From: Pseudomonadota bacterium
Lineage (GTDB): Bacteria > Pseudomonadota > Alphaproteobacteria > Rhizobiales > Xanthobacteraceae
DNA: 24,903 nucleotides
NCBI GenBank assembly: GCA_023434095.1
Contig: JAEYTJ010000117.1
Location: forward strand, 1-24,903
Direction: 5' to 3'
Part shown: positions 1 through 8,241 of the stretch, piece by piece
Position numbering within the stretch: position 1 is the first letter of the stretch
Layout: each line of letters begins with the position of its first letter
The notes under the pieces: model-generated
What the model was told of the DNA's origin: nothing
Database searches by the model: none
What the model saw: the letters and a program-made list of their open reading frames with translations, nothing else
Program-made: the position numbers and the translations under genes

Positions 1-1
1 C

Positions 2-3000
2 GACGTCACGCTGCTCGACGCATGCGGAGACGAGATCGCGCGTATCGAGGAGGTCGAGCTGCGCGCGATAGCGCTGGCGTCTGCCGAGGCGCTGGACCGC
101 GACTTCCGGCAGGGCTTCGTGCGGCTCGGCCCGGCCGTGACCGAGGCGCGCCTGCGCGTGGAGGCGTTTCTTGCCGCCCCCGGCGATTGCGAGCCTGCCG
201 ACGATGCGCTGATCCTGGACGCGCTGGCCTATGCCATCGCCCATCGGGCGGTGACCGAGATCGGCGGCGCGGCGTTGCGGGGGGACGTCCCGTTCGCTGT
301 CGACACCCTGATCGAGCAGGGCCGGCTCGCGCCGGAGAGGCGTACGGCCTTCCGCTCGCTGCTGGAGCTTCTGGCCGAGGGCGGCCTTGCGCGCCCCGCC
401 CCGCCGCATGGGTGGCGGGTGCAGGCGCAGAGCGATCTGCCGGCGCCCGAGCCGCTGCTGCACGAGATCGCCGGACTGGCACCGGACCGTGCCGCCGAAC
501 TCGCTCTCGGAGCCCGTCTCGCCACCGACCTCGCGGCCTATCTGCGCGGAGCGTTCCCCATCGTTCCCGGCGCCGGTCTGATCGACCAATGGGAAAGCGC
601 CTCCCCCGCCGCCCGCACCCTCGCCGAACAGGCGGCGGCACTGGTCGGCGACGTCGTGCACGGCCTCGACGCGCCGGCCTCGGTGATCGTTGTGGAGCGG
701 CATGGTGCGCTGCTCGGGGCGCTGCGCCCGCTGGTCGAGGCGGGCGCCATCGTCCTCACCGTTCTCCCCTCCGACCCCGCCGCCCGCCCCAACCTCGCCG
801 ATCGTATCCGGCCGTCGGCCGGACTCCGCCTCGGACATCCGGACGAGGTGCCCGAGGCGGACCTCATCCTGCACTTCGACCCGCGCCTCCCGCTCGACCC
901 TGCCGGGGAAACGTCGCGACGCCTCGCCGAAGCCTTGCGGCCGGGAGGCGCGTTGGTCGCCCTCGGCTTCGCCGCCACCGGCTTCGGCCGGCTGATGGCG
1001 CTGGATGCCTCCACCGCGATCCGCGGCGGTCAGAGGCTGCGCGGGGCGCGTGCCGCCACGGACATCGCGCTGCTGGCCACTGGCGCGACGGAGGCCGTGG
1101 ACGACCAGGTGATGGTGGCGGCCCTCACGGCGATGCTGCGCGAGGATGTCGGTGCGTGTCTCATTTCCGAAGCCGGCTACATACTCGATCCGGTGCCGGC
1201 GGCACAGGTGGTGGGGGCCACGGGTAGCGTGCTCGTTTGGCGGCTCGCCGTGGGTGAGGATGCGCGCACGCTCGCTGCCGCGTTGAGCGAGGCGCGCCTG
1301 CTGCTCGAGACGTTGCGTGCAGGACCGACAGCACCCGCGCTGCGCCTGCTCGTGGCCGGCGATCCGCTGGGCGACGCGCCTGCGGCGGCGGCGCTGTGGG
1401 CCTTCGGCCGCACGGCGATGAACGAGTATCCCGATCTCGACGTTCGGCTGGTCGGTCTCGCCCGCCCGGTGATCGACGAGGCCGTGATGCGTGAGCTGGC
1501 GCGCGCGGTCGCCGGGGTGCCCGGCGAGCGGGAGCTCTTCATCGACGGCGACGGCCTGAAGGCCATGCGGCTGGAACCGGCGTGGCCGCCGGCGGAGGAC
1601 GGGTCCGACCTTGCCGCCCGGCTCGCCATGGCGCTGCCCGGTTCGCTCGACCGTCTCGTCTGGCAGTCCGAGCCGCGCCGCGCTCCGGGACCCGGCGAGG
1701 TCGAAATCGCCATCGCGGCGAGCGCGCTCAATTTTCGCGACGTCATGTTCGCGCAGGGACTGGTCGGCGACGACATGCTGGCACGCGGCTTCGCCGGCCC
1801 CACGCTCGGCTTCGAGTGCGCCGGCACGGTGACCCGCATCGGCAGCGACGTCGAGGGAGTGAAGCCGGGCGACGCCGTGGTCGCCTTCGCGCCCGGCGCC
1901 ATCGCCACCCATGTGACCGTTTCCGCCGCCGCCGTGCTGCCGGCGCCCGCCGGCCTCACCCTCGACGCCGCGGCAACGCTGCCGGTGGCGTTCCTGACCG
2001 CGTGGTACGGACTGGTGCACTGCGCCCGTCTGGAGGCGGGCGAGACGGTGCTCATCCACGGTGCTGCCGGTGGTGTCGGCATGGCCGCGCTGCAGATCGC
2101 CCGGATGCGCGGGGCCCGTGTGGTGGCCACGGCGGGGACGCCGGAGAAGCGGGCACTGGCCCGTCTGTTCGGCGCCGAGATCGTGGAGGATTCCCGCAGC
2201 ACGGCTTTCGCACAGAAGCTCCAGGCCGAAGGCGGCTGCGATGTGGTGCTGAATTCGCTCGCCGGGCGGGCGATGGAACTCTCGCTGCGCGCACTGAAGC
2301 CGTTCGGCCGCTTCGTCGAACTCGGCAAGCGCGACTTCGTGGCGAACACCCCCCTCGGCCTGCGCCCCTTCGCCCGCAACCTCACCTATTTCGGGGTCGA
2401 CGCCGACCAGTTCATCGCGGCCCGACCGGCACTGGTCGCCGGCATGCTCGCCGAGATCGGGCAGCTGTTCGGAACGGCCGCGCTGCGGCCGCTGCCCCAC
2501 CGCGTCTTTGCCGCTGACGAAGCCCGCGCGGCGTTCCGGCTGATGCAGGGCTCCGGTCATGTCGGCAAGATCCTGATCCGCCCGCCGGCCGGCCTGCCTG
2601 CCGCCCCCGAAGCGGCCGGCACGTTCGTCGCGGCGGCGGACGGGGTTCACCTCGTCGTGGGCGGCGGGGGCTTCGGCCGCGAGGCCGCCCGCTGGCTGGC
2701 ACGCCACGGGGCTCGGCATATCGTCATGGCCTCTCGCCGCGGCCTGGTCGACCCGCCATTGGAGATCGACGGCGCGGACATCGTGGCCGAGCGGCTCGAC
2801 GTGTGCGACGCCGAGGCCTGTGCGGCGCTCATCGAGCGCCTGCGCACCCGCCACGGGCGGATTGCGGGGGTGTTGCATACCGCCATGGTGCTGGACGATG
2901 CGCTCATCCGCGACCTCGATCCCGGACGCTTCGAGGCGGTGCTCGCGCCCAAGGTTGACGGTGCCCGCCATCTCGATGCGGCGACCGCCGGGCTGGACCT

Positions 3001-3853
3001 CGATTATTTCGTCCTGTTCTCCTCCGCCACCACGCTGGTCGGCAATCCCGGACAGGCGGCCTATGTCGCCGCCAACGCCTATCTCGAAGGCCTCGCCCGC
3101 CGCCGGCGGGGGGAGGGCCGGCCGGCGCTCGCCGTCGCCTGGGGCGCGATCGCCGATGCCGGCGTGCTGGCGCGCGACCCTGCGACCTCCGAGAAGCTGA
3201 GCCGCCGGTTGGGCCTCGGCACGCTCACCGCCAGCGATGCGCTCGATCATCTCGGCGCATGTCTGGCACGCGACGACACGCCCCCGGTCAGCGTGTGCGC
3301 GCCGGTCAACTGGCGGGCGGCACGCGATCTCGCGGTGATGACCGGGGCGAGTTTCGCCGCGCTGCGCCCGGCCTTCGACGACACGAGCGACGCTGGCGGC
3401 GAGGACGACCTCGTCGCCCTCATCCGCGGGCAGTCCGATGGCGAGGCGCGCGGGACGGTGCTGCGCCTGCTCGCCGCAGAGCTCGGCCGCATCCTCCGGC
3501 TGCCGCCCGATTCCATCGACCCGGCCCGCGCGCTCGGCGACATCGGCATGGACTCGCTGATGGGGTTGGAGCTCGACCTGGAAATGCAGCGCCGCCACAA
3601 GGTCGCGCTGCCCATGCTCGGGCTGGATTCGGGTGCGACGCTCGCGGATGTCGCCGACCGCGTGCTGCGCAAGCTGCGCCCGCAGGCGGAGCCCCCCGGC
3701 GAGCCACCGCCCGCGCCGGGCATCCACCTGCCGGAGGAAAGCGCCCGGCTGGTCGACCGGCACCTCGACGCGGCGCCGAGCGCGGCGGTGATGGACGCCG
3801 TCAAGGCCAAGGCGGTCGAGAGCGGCCGTCGCGACGGGAGCCTGCTGCGATGA
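2..3853 (+). CDS. Type I polyketide/fatty-acid synthase, C-terminal part (5' truncated by window)
   Basis: The reading frame is open from base 2, so the gene starts upstream of the window; ketosynthase and acyltransferase domains are not visible. The first residues look like the end of a dehydratase domain. Next comes a helical and Rossmann-like stretch (about 120-1600) resembling a decayed methyltransferase plus the structural pseudo-KR. The enoylreductase domain (about 1640-2590) has the NADPH motif HGAAGGVG. The ketoreductase domain (about 2640-3200) has GGGGFG and catalytic-type residues in APKVDG, FSSA and AAYVAANAY. The acyl carrier domain (about 3445-3670) carries the phosphopantetheine serine in GMDSL (codon 3554-3556). 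It would build a fully reduced acyl chain on ACP. The gene ends in an ATGA overlap with an alpha-oxoamine synthase, as in rhizobial rkpA-rkpG loci; a RkpA-like role in making a lipid for a capsular polysaccharide is inferred. No thioesterase is present, so chain release probably depends on the next enzyme. Confidence 0.93.
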   Translation, partial: DVTLLDACGDEIARIEEVELRAIALASAEALDRDFRQGFVRLGPAVTEARLRVEAFLAAPGDCEPADDALILDALAYAIAHRAVTEIGGAALRGDVPFAVDTLIEQGRLAPERRTAFRSLLELLAEGGLARPAPPHGWRVQAQSDLPAPEPLLHEIAGLAPDRAAELALGARLATDLAAYLRGAFPIVPGAGLIDQWESASPAARTLAEQAAALVGDVVHGLDAPASVIVVERHGALLGALRPLVEAGAIVLTVLPSDPAARPNLADRIRPSAGLRLGHPDEVPEADLILHFDPRLPLDPAGETSRRLAEALRPGGALVALGFAATGFGRLMALDASTAIRGGQRLRGARAATDIALLATGATEAVDDQVMVAALTAMLREDVGACLISEAGYILDPVPAAQVVGATGSVLVWRLAVGEDARTLAAALSEARLLLETLRAGPTAPALRLLVAGDPLGDAPAAAALWAFGRTAMNEYPDLDVRLVGLARPVIDEAVMRELARAVAGVPGERELFIDGDGLKAMRLEPAWPPAEDGSDLAARLAMALPGSLDRLVWQSEPRRAPGPGEVEIAIAASALNFRDVMFAQGLVGDDMLARGFAGPTLGFECAGTVTRIGSDVEGVKPGDAVVAFAPGAIATHVTVSAAAVLPAPAGLTLDAAATLPVAFLTAWYGLVHCARLEAGETVLIHGAAGGVGMAALQIARMRGARVVATAGTPEKRALARLFGAEIVEDSRSTAFAQKLQAEGGCDVVLNSLAGRAMELSLRALKPFGRFVELGKRDFVANTPLGLRPFARNLTYFGVDADQFIAARPALVAGMLAEIGQLFGTAALRPLPHRVFAADEARAAFRLMQGSGHVGKILIRPPAGLPAAPEAAGTFVAAADGVHLVVGGGGFGREAARWLARHGARHIVMASRRGLVDPPLEIDGADIVAERLDVCDAEACAALIERLRTRHGRIAGVLHTAMVLDDALIRDLDPGRFEAVLAPKVDGARHLDAATAGLDLDYFVLFSSATTLVGNPGQAAYVAANAYLEGLARRRRGEGRPALAVAWGAIADAGVLARDPATSEKLSRRLGLGTLTASDALDHLGACLARDDTPPVSVCAPVNWRAARDLAVMTGASFAALRPAFDDTSDAGGEDDLVALIRGQSDGEARGTVLRLLAAELGRILRLPPDSIDPARALGDIGMDSLMGLELDLEMQRRHKVALPMLGLDSGATLADVADRVLRKLRPQAEPPGEPPPAPGIHLPEESARLVDRHLDAAPSAAVMDAVKAKAVESGRRDGSLLR

Positions 3854-5235
3854 GCGCTCCCGCCAGCGATCTCCATCTCGACGCGGCCGCCCGCACGGCG
3901 CTGCTCGCCCGCATGCGGGGGCGGCCGGTGGAAGCGGTGCCCGCCGCCGCACCCGCCTACGACACGTCCTTCGAGACGCTGCCGGGCTATGACGAACTCA
4001 GGATGATCCGCGCCACCGGCGAGGCGTTGGGCATCGCCAACCCGTTCTTTCGCCCCCATGAGGGCTGCGCCGGCGCGCTCACCCGCATCGACGGGCGGGA
4101 GGTGCTGAACTTCGCCTCCTATGACTATCTCGGCCTCAACCACCACCCGGATGTGAGGCAGGCGGCGCAGGACGCGATCGCGCTTTACGGCACCAGCGTC
4201 TCGGCGAGCCGCGTGGTGGCCGGCGAACGCCCCATCCATCGCGCGCTCGAGGCGAGGCTAGCCGCGCTGCACCGGGCGGAGGACGCGCTGTCCTTCGTTT
4301 CCGGCCACGCCGCCAACGTCACCACGCTGGGCACCCTCGTGGGCGCCCCGGACGCGGTGTTCCACGATGCGCTCATCCACAACAGCGTCATCGTCGGGGC
4401 CGAACTGGCCGGCGCCGCCCGCCGCAGCTTTCCGCACAACGATCTCGACGCGCTGGAGCGGATGCTCGCCGGCGAGCGCTCCCGCTACCGGCGGGCGCTC
4501 ATCGTCGTCGAGGGGCTCTACTCGATGGATGGCGACGTGCCCGACCTCGCCCGACTGATCGACCTGAAGCAGCGTTTCGGCGCCTGGCTGATGGTTGACG
4601 AGGCGCACGGGGTCGGCGTGCTGGGCGCGCAGGGGCGCGGCATCGCCGAGCATGCGGGGCTCGATCCGGCCGGCGTCGACATCTGGATGGGCACGCTCTC
4701 CAAGGCGCTGGCCTCCTGCGGCGGGTACATCGCCGGGCCCCAGCCGCTGATCGACTATCTCAAGGTTTCCGCGCCCGGCTTCGTCTACAGCGTTGGCCTG
4801 CCGCCGGCGGCGGCGGGCGCCGCGCTCGCCGCACTCGACGCCATGGACCGTGAGGGCGAGCGCATTGCGCGGCTTCAGGCCAATGCCCGGCACTTCCTCG
4901 GCGCGGCCCAGGCGGCGGGCCTGTCCACCGGCACTGCCGAGGGCCACGCCATCCTGCCGATCATGGTCGGCGATTCCCTCAAGGCGGTGCTGCTATCGGA
5001 ACGGCTTCTGGCGCGCGGCGTCAATGTGCTGCCGATCATCCACCCGGCGGTGCCGCACCGCGCGGCGCGCCTGCGCTTCTTCATCTCGGCCGCCCACACC
5101 GCGCAGCAGATCGACGAGGCCATGGGCTGGCTCGTCGAGGAGCTTGCCGAGTGCTCCCGCTCTCTCGCCGCCCTGGGCTTTTGCGGCGAGGAGGACGGGG
5201 CGGTTTCCGAACCCCAGCGGAGGATGCGACCATGA
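3850..5235 (+). CDS. PLP-dependent alpha-oxoamine synthase (AONS/KBL/SPT family, RkpG-like)
   Basis: This 461-residue protein belongs to fold-type I PLP enzymes that condense an acyl thioester with a small amino acid, losing CO2. The PLP lysine is K285 in TLSKALASCGG, and the cofactor-binding aspartate and histidine are in VDEAHGVG (D250, H253). ASYDYLGL and the histidine-rich IHNS stretch are typical of the family. It is longer than AONS (about 390 residues) because of an N-terminal extension of about 70 residues. The ATG sits in an ATGA overlap with the PKS stop codon, so the two are translationally coupled and the ACP-bound chain of the PKS is the likely acyl donor. The amino-acid partner (glycine, alanine or serine) cannot be read from sequence. 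Biotin synthesis is unlikely because no bio genes are nearby. The expected product is a long-chain amino ketone resembling a sphingoid-base precursor; this is inference. Confidence 0.93.
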   Translation: MSAPASDLHLDAAARTALLARMRGRPVEAVPAAAPAYDTSFETLPGYDELRMIRATGEALGIANPFFRPHEGCAGALTRIDGREVLNFASYDYLGLNHHPDVRQAAQDAIALYGTSVSASRVVAGERPIHRALEARLAALHRAEDALSFVSGHAANVTTLGTLVGAPDAVFHDALIHNSVIVGAELAGAARRSFPHNDLDALERMLAGERSRYRRALIVVEGLYSMDGDVPDLARLIDLKQRFGAWLMVDEAHGVGVLGAQGRGIAEHAGLDPAGVDIWMGTLSKALASCGGYIAGPQPLIDYLKVSAPGFVYSVGLPPAAAGAALAALDAMDREGERIARLQANARHFLGAAQAAGLSTGTAEGHAILPIMVGDSLKAVLLSERLLARGVNVLPIIHPAVPHRAARLRFFISAAHTAQQIDEAMGWLVEELAECSRSLAALGFCGEEDGAVSEPQRRMRP

Positions 5236-6674
5236 AGGCCGTGCTCGACATTACCCGCCTGCTGCGCCGTTCCGCGCAGGCGACGCCGACGGGGATCGAC
5301 CGGGTCGAACTGGCCTATGCCCGCCATCTGCTGGGCAGCCGCCACTATCAGGACCGCACCGCCTTCGTCGCCCGCGTGCGCGCTTCGACCTGGTACCTCG
5401 ACGCCGAGACCGTCGCGGGATTCATCGAGGCGCTGGCCAAGCGCTGGAAGCAGTCCGAAGGCCGCATCACCCGGCGCGAATTGAGCAATGTCGAGGGGTT
5501 TCTGCAACTCGCGCCGGGCGCGCTGAGCGAGGCGGCGCCCGAAGTGCTGCCGCGCGCGTCGCTGCCGGATGTGCTGCCCCCGCTCCAGAAACTGTTCTCG
5601 CCGGTCAATCTTCTGCCGCGCCTGATGCGCCGGCGCAGCTCGCATGGCGCGGTCTATCTCAACGTCTCGCATGAGGGGCTCAATTCCATCGCGGGCGTGC
5701 GCTCGATGGTGCGCGGGCACGGCCTGAAGCCGATGTACCTCGTGCACGACCTCATACCGCTCACCCACCCGGAATATGTCCGGCCGGGCGACGCGGAAAA
5801 GCACGAGACGCGCATGTGCACCGTGCTGAATTCCGCCGAGGCGGTCATCTGCAACTCCCAGCACACGCGCAGCCAGCTCACCGCCTTCGCCGCCCGCAGC
5901 GATCTTGTGATGCCCCCCAGCGTGGTGAGCCCGCTCGGCGTGGAGGACGAGTTCGACGAGGAGGAGCCGGCGATGCCGGAATGCCACCCCTTCTTCCTCA
6001 CCGTCGGCACCATAGAGCCGCGCAAGAACCATCTGGTTCTGCTGCATGCCTGGCGGGTGCTGGTGGAAAAGCTGGGCGAACGCGCGCCGAAGCTGATCAT
6101 CGTCGGCCGGCGCGGCTGGGAGAACGAGAACGTCATCGACATCATCGAACGCTGCCGGAACCTCAGCGATCACGTGCTGGAGTGCAACCGCCTGCCCGAC
6201 CGCCAGCTGCGGCGGCTGATGAAGCAGTCGCGCGGCGTGCTGTTCCCTTCCTTCGCCGAGGGCTACGGCCTGCCGCTGTTCGAGGCGATGGCCTTGCGCG
6301 TGCCGGTGATCTGCTCCGATCTGCAGGCGTTTCGCGACATTGCCGGCGCCGCGCCCTGCTATCTCGACCCGATCGACGGGCTCGGATGGGCGCGCGCGAT
6401 CGAGGATTACGCGCAGCCCGATTCAGCGGCGCGCGCCGCGCAGCTACGCCAGCTGGCGCAGATCCGCATGCCGCGCTGGAAGGATCACTTTTCCATCGTC
6501 GACCGGATCATCGACGTGGTGGCAGAGGCGCCGTCCATGCCCGTCCCCTCGTCCGGCTGGCGTCCCTCGGCAAGCTTCGAGCGCAGCAGCGCGTTGATCT
6601 CCGCCGGCGAGCGCGCGGAGGGCAGGCGCTCGCTCGCCTTCGCCGCCGCCCGCCCGCAGTCGAGCACGAGGTAA
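5232..6674 (+). CDS. GT4-family glycosyltransferase
   Basis: This 480-residue protein has the two-domain GT-B layout. The N-terminal half contains a VHDLIPL stretch and ICNSQHTRSQL, typical of GT4 enzymes. The C-terminal half opens with FLTVGTIEPRKNH and carries the E-X7-E nucleotide-sugar motif in FAEGYGLPLFEAMA. The ATG overlaps the stop of the oxoamine synthase gene (ATGA), placing it third in a coupled operon. It probably transfers a hexose or similar sugar to a lipid or glycan acceptor in the cytoplasm; donor and acceptor cannot be inferred. The last 50 or so residues (after about 6520) are low-complexity, rich in Ser, Arg and Ala, and lie over the 3' end of the convergent gene. The conserved fold ends before them, so this tail may be a by-product of the overlap. 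Confidence 0.92.
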   Translation: MKAVLDITRLLRRSAQATPTGIDRVELAYARHLLGSRHYQDRTAFVARVRASTWYLDAETVAGFIEALAKRWKQSEGRITRRELSNVEGFLQLAPGALSEAAPEVLPRASLPDVLPPLQKLFSPVNLLPRLMRRRSSHGAVYLNVSHEGLNSIAGVRSMVRGHGLKPMYLVHDLIPLTHPEYVRPGDAEKHETRMCTVLNSAEAVICNSQHTRSQLTAFAARSDLVMPPSVVSPLGVEDEFDEEEPAMPECHPFFLTVGTIEPRKNHLVLLHAWRVLVEKLGERAPKLIIVGRRGWENENVIDIIERCRNLSDHVLECNRLPDRQLRRLMKQSRGVLFPSFAEGYGLPLFEAMALRVPVICSDLQAFRDIAGAAPCYLDPIDGLGWARAIEDYAQPDSAARAAQLRQLAQIRMPRWKDHFSIVDRIIDVVAEAPSMPVPSSGWRPSASFERSSALISAGERAEGRRSLAFAAARPQSSTR

Positions 6675-8152
6675 TCCGTGGCCCTGTCCTCCGCCAAACC
6701 CTCATGCCCGGGAAGGATCGGCGCATGATCGCCGTAGAACACCAGCAGCGACCGGCCGGTGCGCGCGTCGAGCGCGGCCGCGACGGTGCCGAGCAGGGCG
6801 TCGGCATTGGCGAGGTGGCGGGCATATTGCGCGACCGGGTCATCGATGCCGGGCAGGCGGCCGGGGCCGTAGGGATCGTGCGCCTCCATCGTGACCGCCA
6901 TCAGGAACAGCGGCTCGCCGGCCGCGCCGGCGGCGTCGATCTCGCGCACGATGCGACGGCCGACTGCCGCGTCGCCGACATACGGGCCGACGCGGTCTTC
7001 CCATGCGAAGGCCGTCTCGTCGATGAAGCGCGCGAAGCCGAGGCTGGGAATGGCCCTGTCGCGGCGGAAAAAGCGGGCGTCGTGCGGGTGCAGGAAGCAG
7101 GTGCGCCAGCCAAGGCCGCCAAGCCGGCGGGCGAGAGACGCCGGCGCCAGCCGCTCCGGGCGCAGATACGGATCGAAGCGGTCCATGCGCTGGGCGGCGA
7201 ACGCCACGCCGGTCAGCATCTCCGCTTCGGAACGGTGGGTGTAGGCGCCGTAGCAGGACACGTCGAGCCGGCCATGGGCCAGCGCCCGCATTCGCAGGCG
7301 GTCGAAATGCGGCAGGTCCAGCGCCACGCCGCCGCGCCGCAGATCGGCGAAGGATTCCGACTGCAGCACGATGACGGCGTCATAGCCGCCGGCCTGCAGC
7401 GCGGGAGGCCTCCCGCCCGCACGCCGGCCGTCCTTTCGCCACAGGGCGAAGCCGGCGACCAGGGAGACGGAGAGGCCGAGAAGGCCGACGAAGTCTCTGG
7501 CCGGAAGGCCGAGCAGGTGCCGGTTGAGCACGGGAAGTCGGCCGGCAAGACGGCCCGGCATCGCCAGCAGTCCGCCCGCGGAGAGGACAGCAACCGCCAG
7601 CGCTGCGAATTGCGCCGTGTTGCCCAGCTCCCGGGGCTCCGCCCACGTCCAGGCCGCGATGATGCCGGCCAGCAGCAGAACCGCGAGACCGAGGCCGGCG
7701 GCCGCGATCCGGTCGAGATAGAACAGCGCGGGATGGCGGATCAGCGTCGTAAGGAAGCCGAGGTCGCTGAACACCAGCGGTTCGCGCAGATAGGCGTATT
7801 TGGCGCGCGAGATGCCGACGAACACGCCCAGTGTCACCAGCGCGGCGACGGCGGCGAAAAGCGGCCGCGCCGACAGGCCCAGCCAAAGCAGCCAGAGCCA
7901 GCCGGCGATAACAGCTCCCAGCAGGCGTGCCTCCCCGGGGCCGCGCGGCGCGCGATCACCGGCCGGAACCGCCAGCCGGTCCAGCCTTCCGGCGCCGACC
8001 AGCGTTGCTGTAAGGGCCGCGAGGATCATTATCATGTGGAGCATCGGGTTGTACTCAGTGCCGGCTGCGGTGCGCGATCTGGCAATGTTCTCCTGCAAAT
8101 AAATCAATATTTCGACGTTAATCAACAAAAAGAAGACAATTACTTGCCGCAT
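6485..8152 (-). CDS. LTA synthase/sulfatase-superfamily membrane enzyme (RkpI-like)
   Basis: This 555-residue protein has about five or six hydrophobic segments in the first 240 residues and then a sulfatase/alkaline-phosphatase-fold domain facing the periplasm. Metal and catalytic motifs are visible: E266 in LQSESF, the probable nucleophile T305 in AYTHRSE, H425 in MEAHDPYG, and D475-H476 in FYGDHAP. Family members (LtaS, OpgB, EptA-like enzymes) transfer phosphoglycerol or phosphoethanolamine from a phospholipid to a glycan or lipid. Rhizobial rkpI loci carry a similar protein next to the PKS genes, so a modifying role on the surface polysaccharide or its lipid is inferred. The 5' end is AT-rich; the chosen ATG has no clear ribosome-binding site, and M37 (at 8044) is an alternative start that would lose the first hydrophobic segment. 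The 3' end overlaps the glycosyltransferase gene by 190 bp. Confidence 0.88.
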   Translation of the reverse strand: MRQVIVFFLLINVEILIYLQENIARSRTAAGTEYNPMLHMIMILAALTATLVGAGRLDRLAVPAGDRAPRGPGEARLLGAVIAGWLWLLWLGLSARPLFAAVAALVTLGVFVGISRAKYAYLREPLVFSDLGFLTTLIRHPALFYLDRIAAAGLGLAVLLLAGIIAAWTWAEPRELGNTAQFAALAVAVLSAGGLLAMPGRLAGRLPVLNRHLLGLPARDFVGLLGLSVSLVAGFALWRKDGRRAGGRPPALQAGGYDAVIVLQSESFADLRRGGVALDLPHFDRLRMRALAHGRLDVSCYGAYTHRSEAEMLTGVAFAAQRMDRFDPYLRPERLAPASLARRLGGLGWRTCFLHPHDARFFRRDRAIPSLGFARFIDETAFAWEDRVGPYVGDAAVGRRIVREIDAAGAAGEPLFLMAVTMEAHDPYGPGRLPGIDDPVAQYARHLANADALLGTVAAALDARTGRSLLVFYGDHAPILPGHEGLAEDRATDYLVLDCGRAAAKASERLPSARSPAEINALLRSKLAEGRQPDEGTGMDGASATTSMIRSTMEK

Positions 8153-8241
8153 TTTTCAATTTATTCAGAAGTTAGATTTGGAATAGTCATTCTTCGTAGT
8201 GAATTCCGTCGGTCTTTTCGGCAGTCCGGGGGCAGCGTCAG
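8090..8241. promoter_or_regulatory. AT-rich divergent promoter region
   Basis: About 150 bp of sharply lower GC content separates the leftward sulfatase-family gene from the rightward capsule exporter operon, and includes the first codons of the leftward gene. It must contain promoters for both directions. I see no consensus -35/-10 pair good enough to place. A G-rich stretch at about 8228-8233 is the only ribosome-binding-site candidate for the ATG at 8242. Confidence 0.5.
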
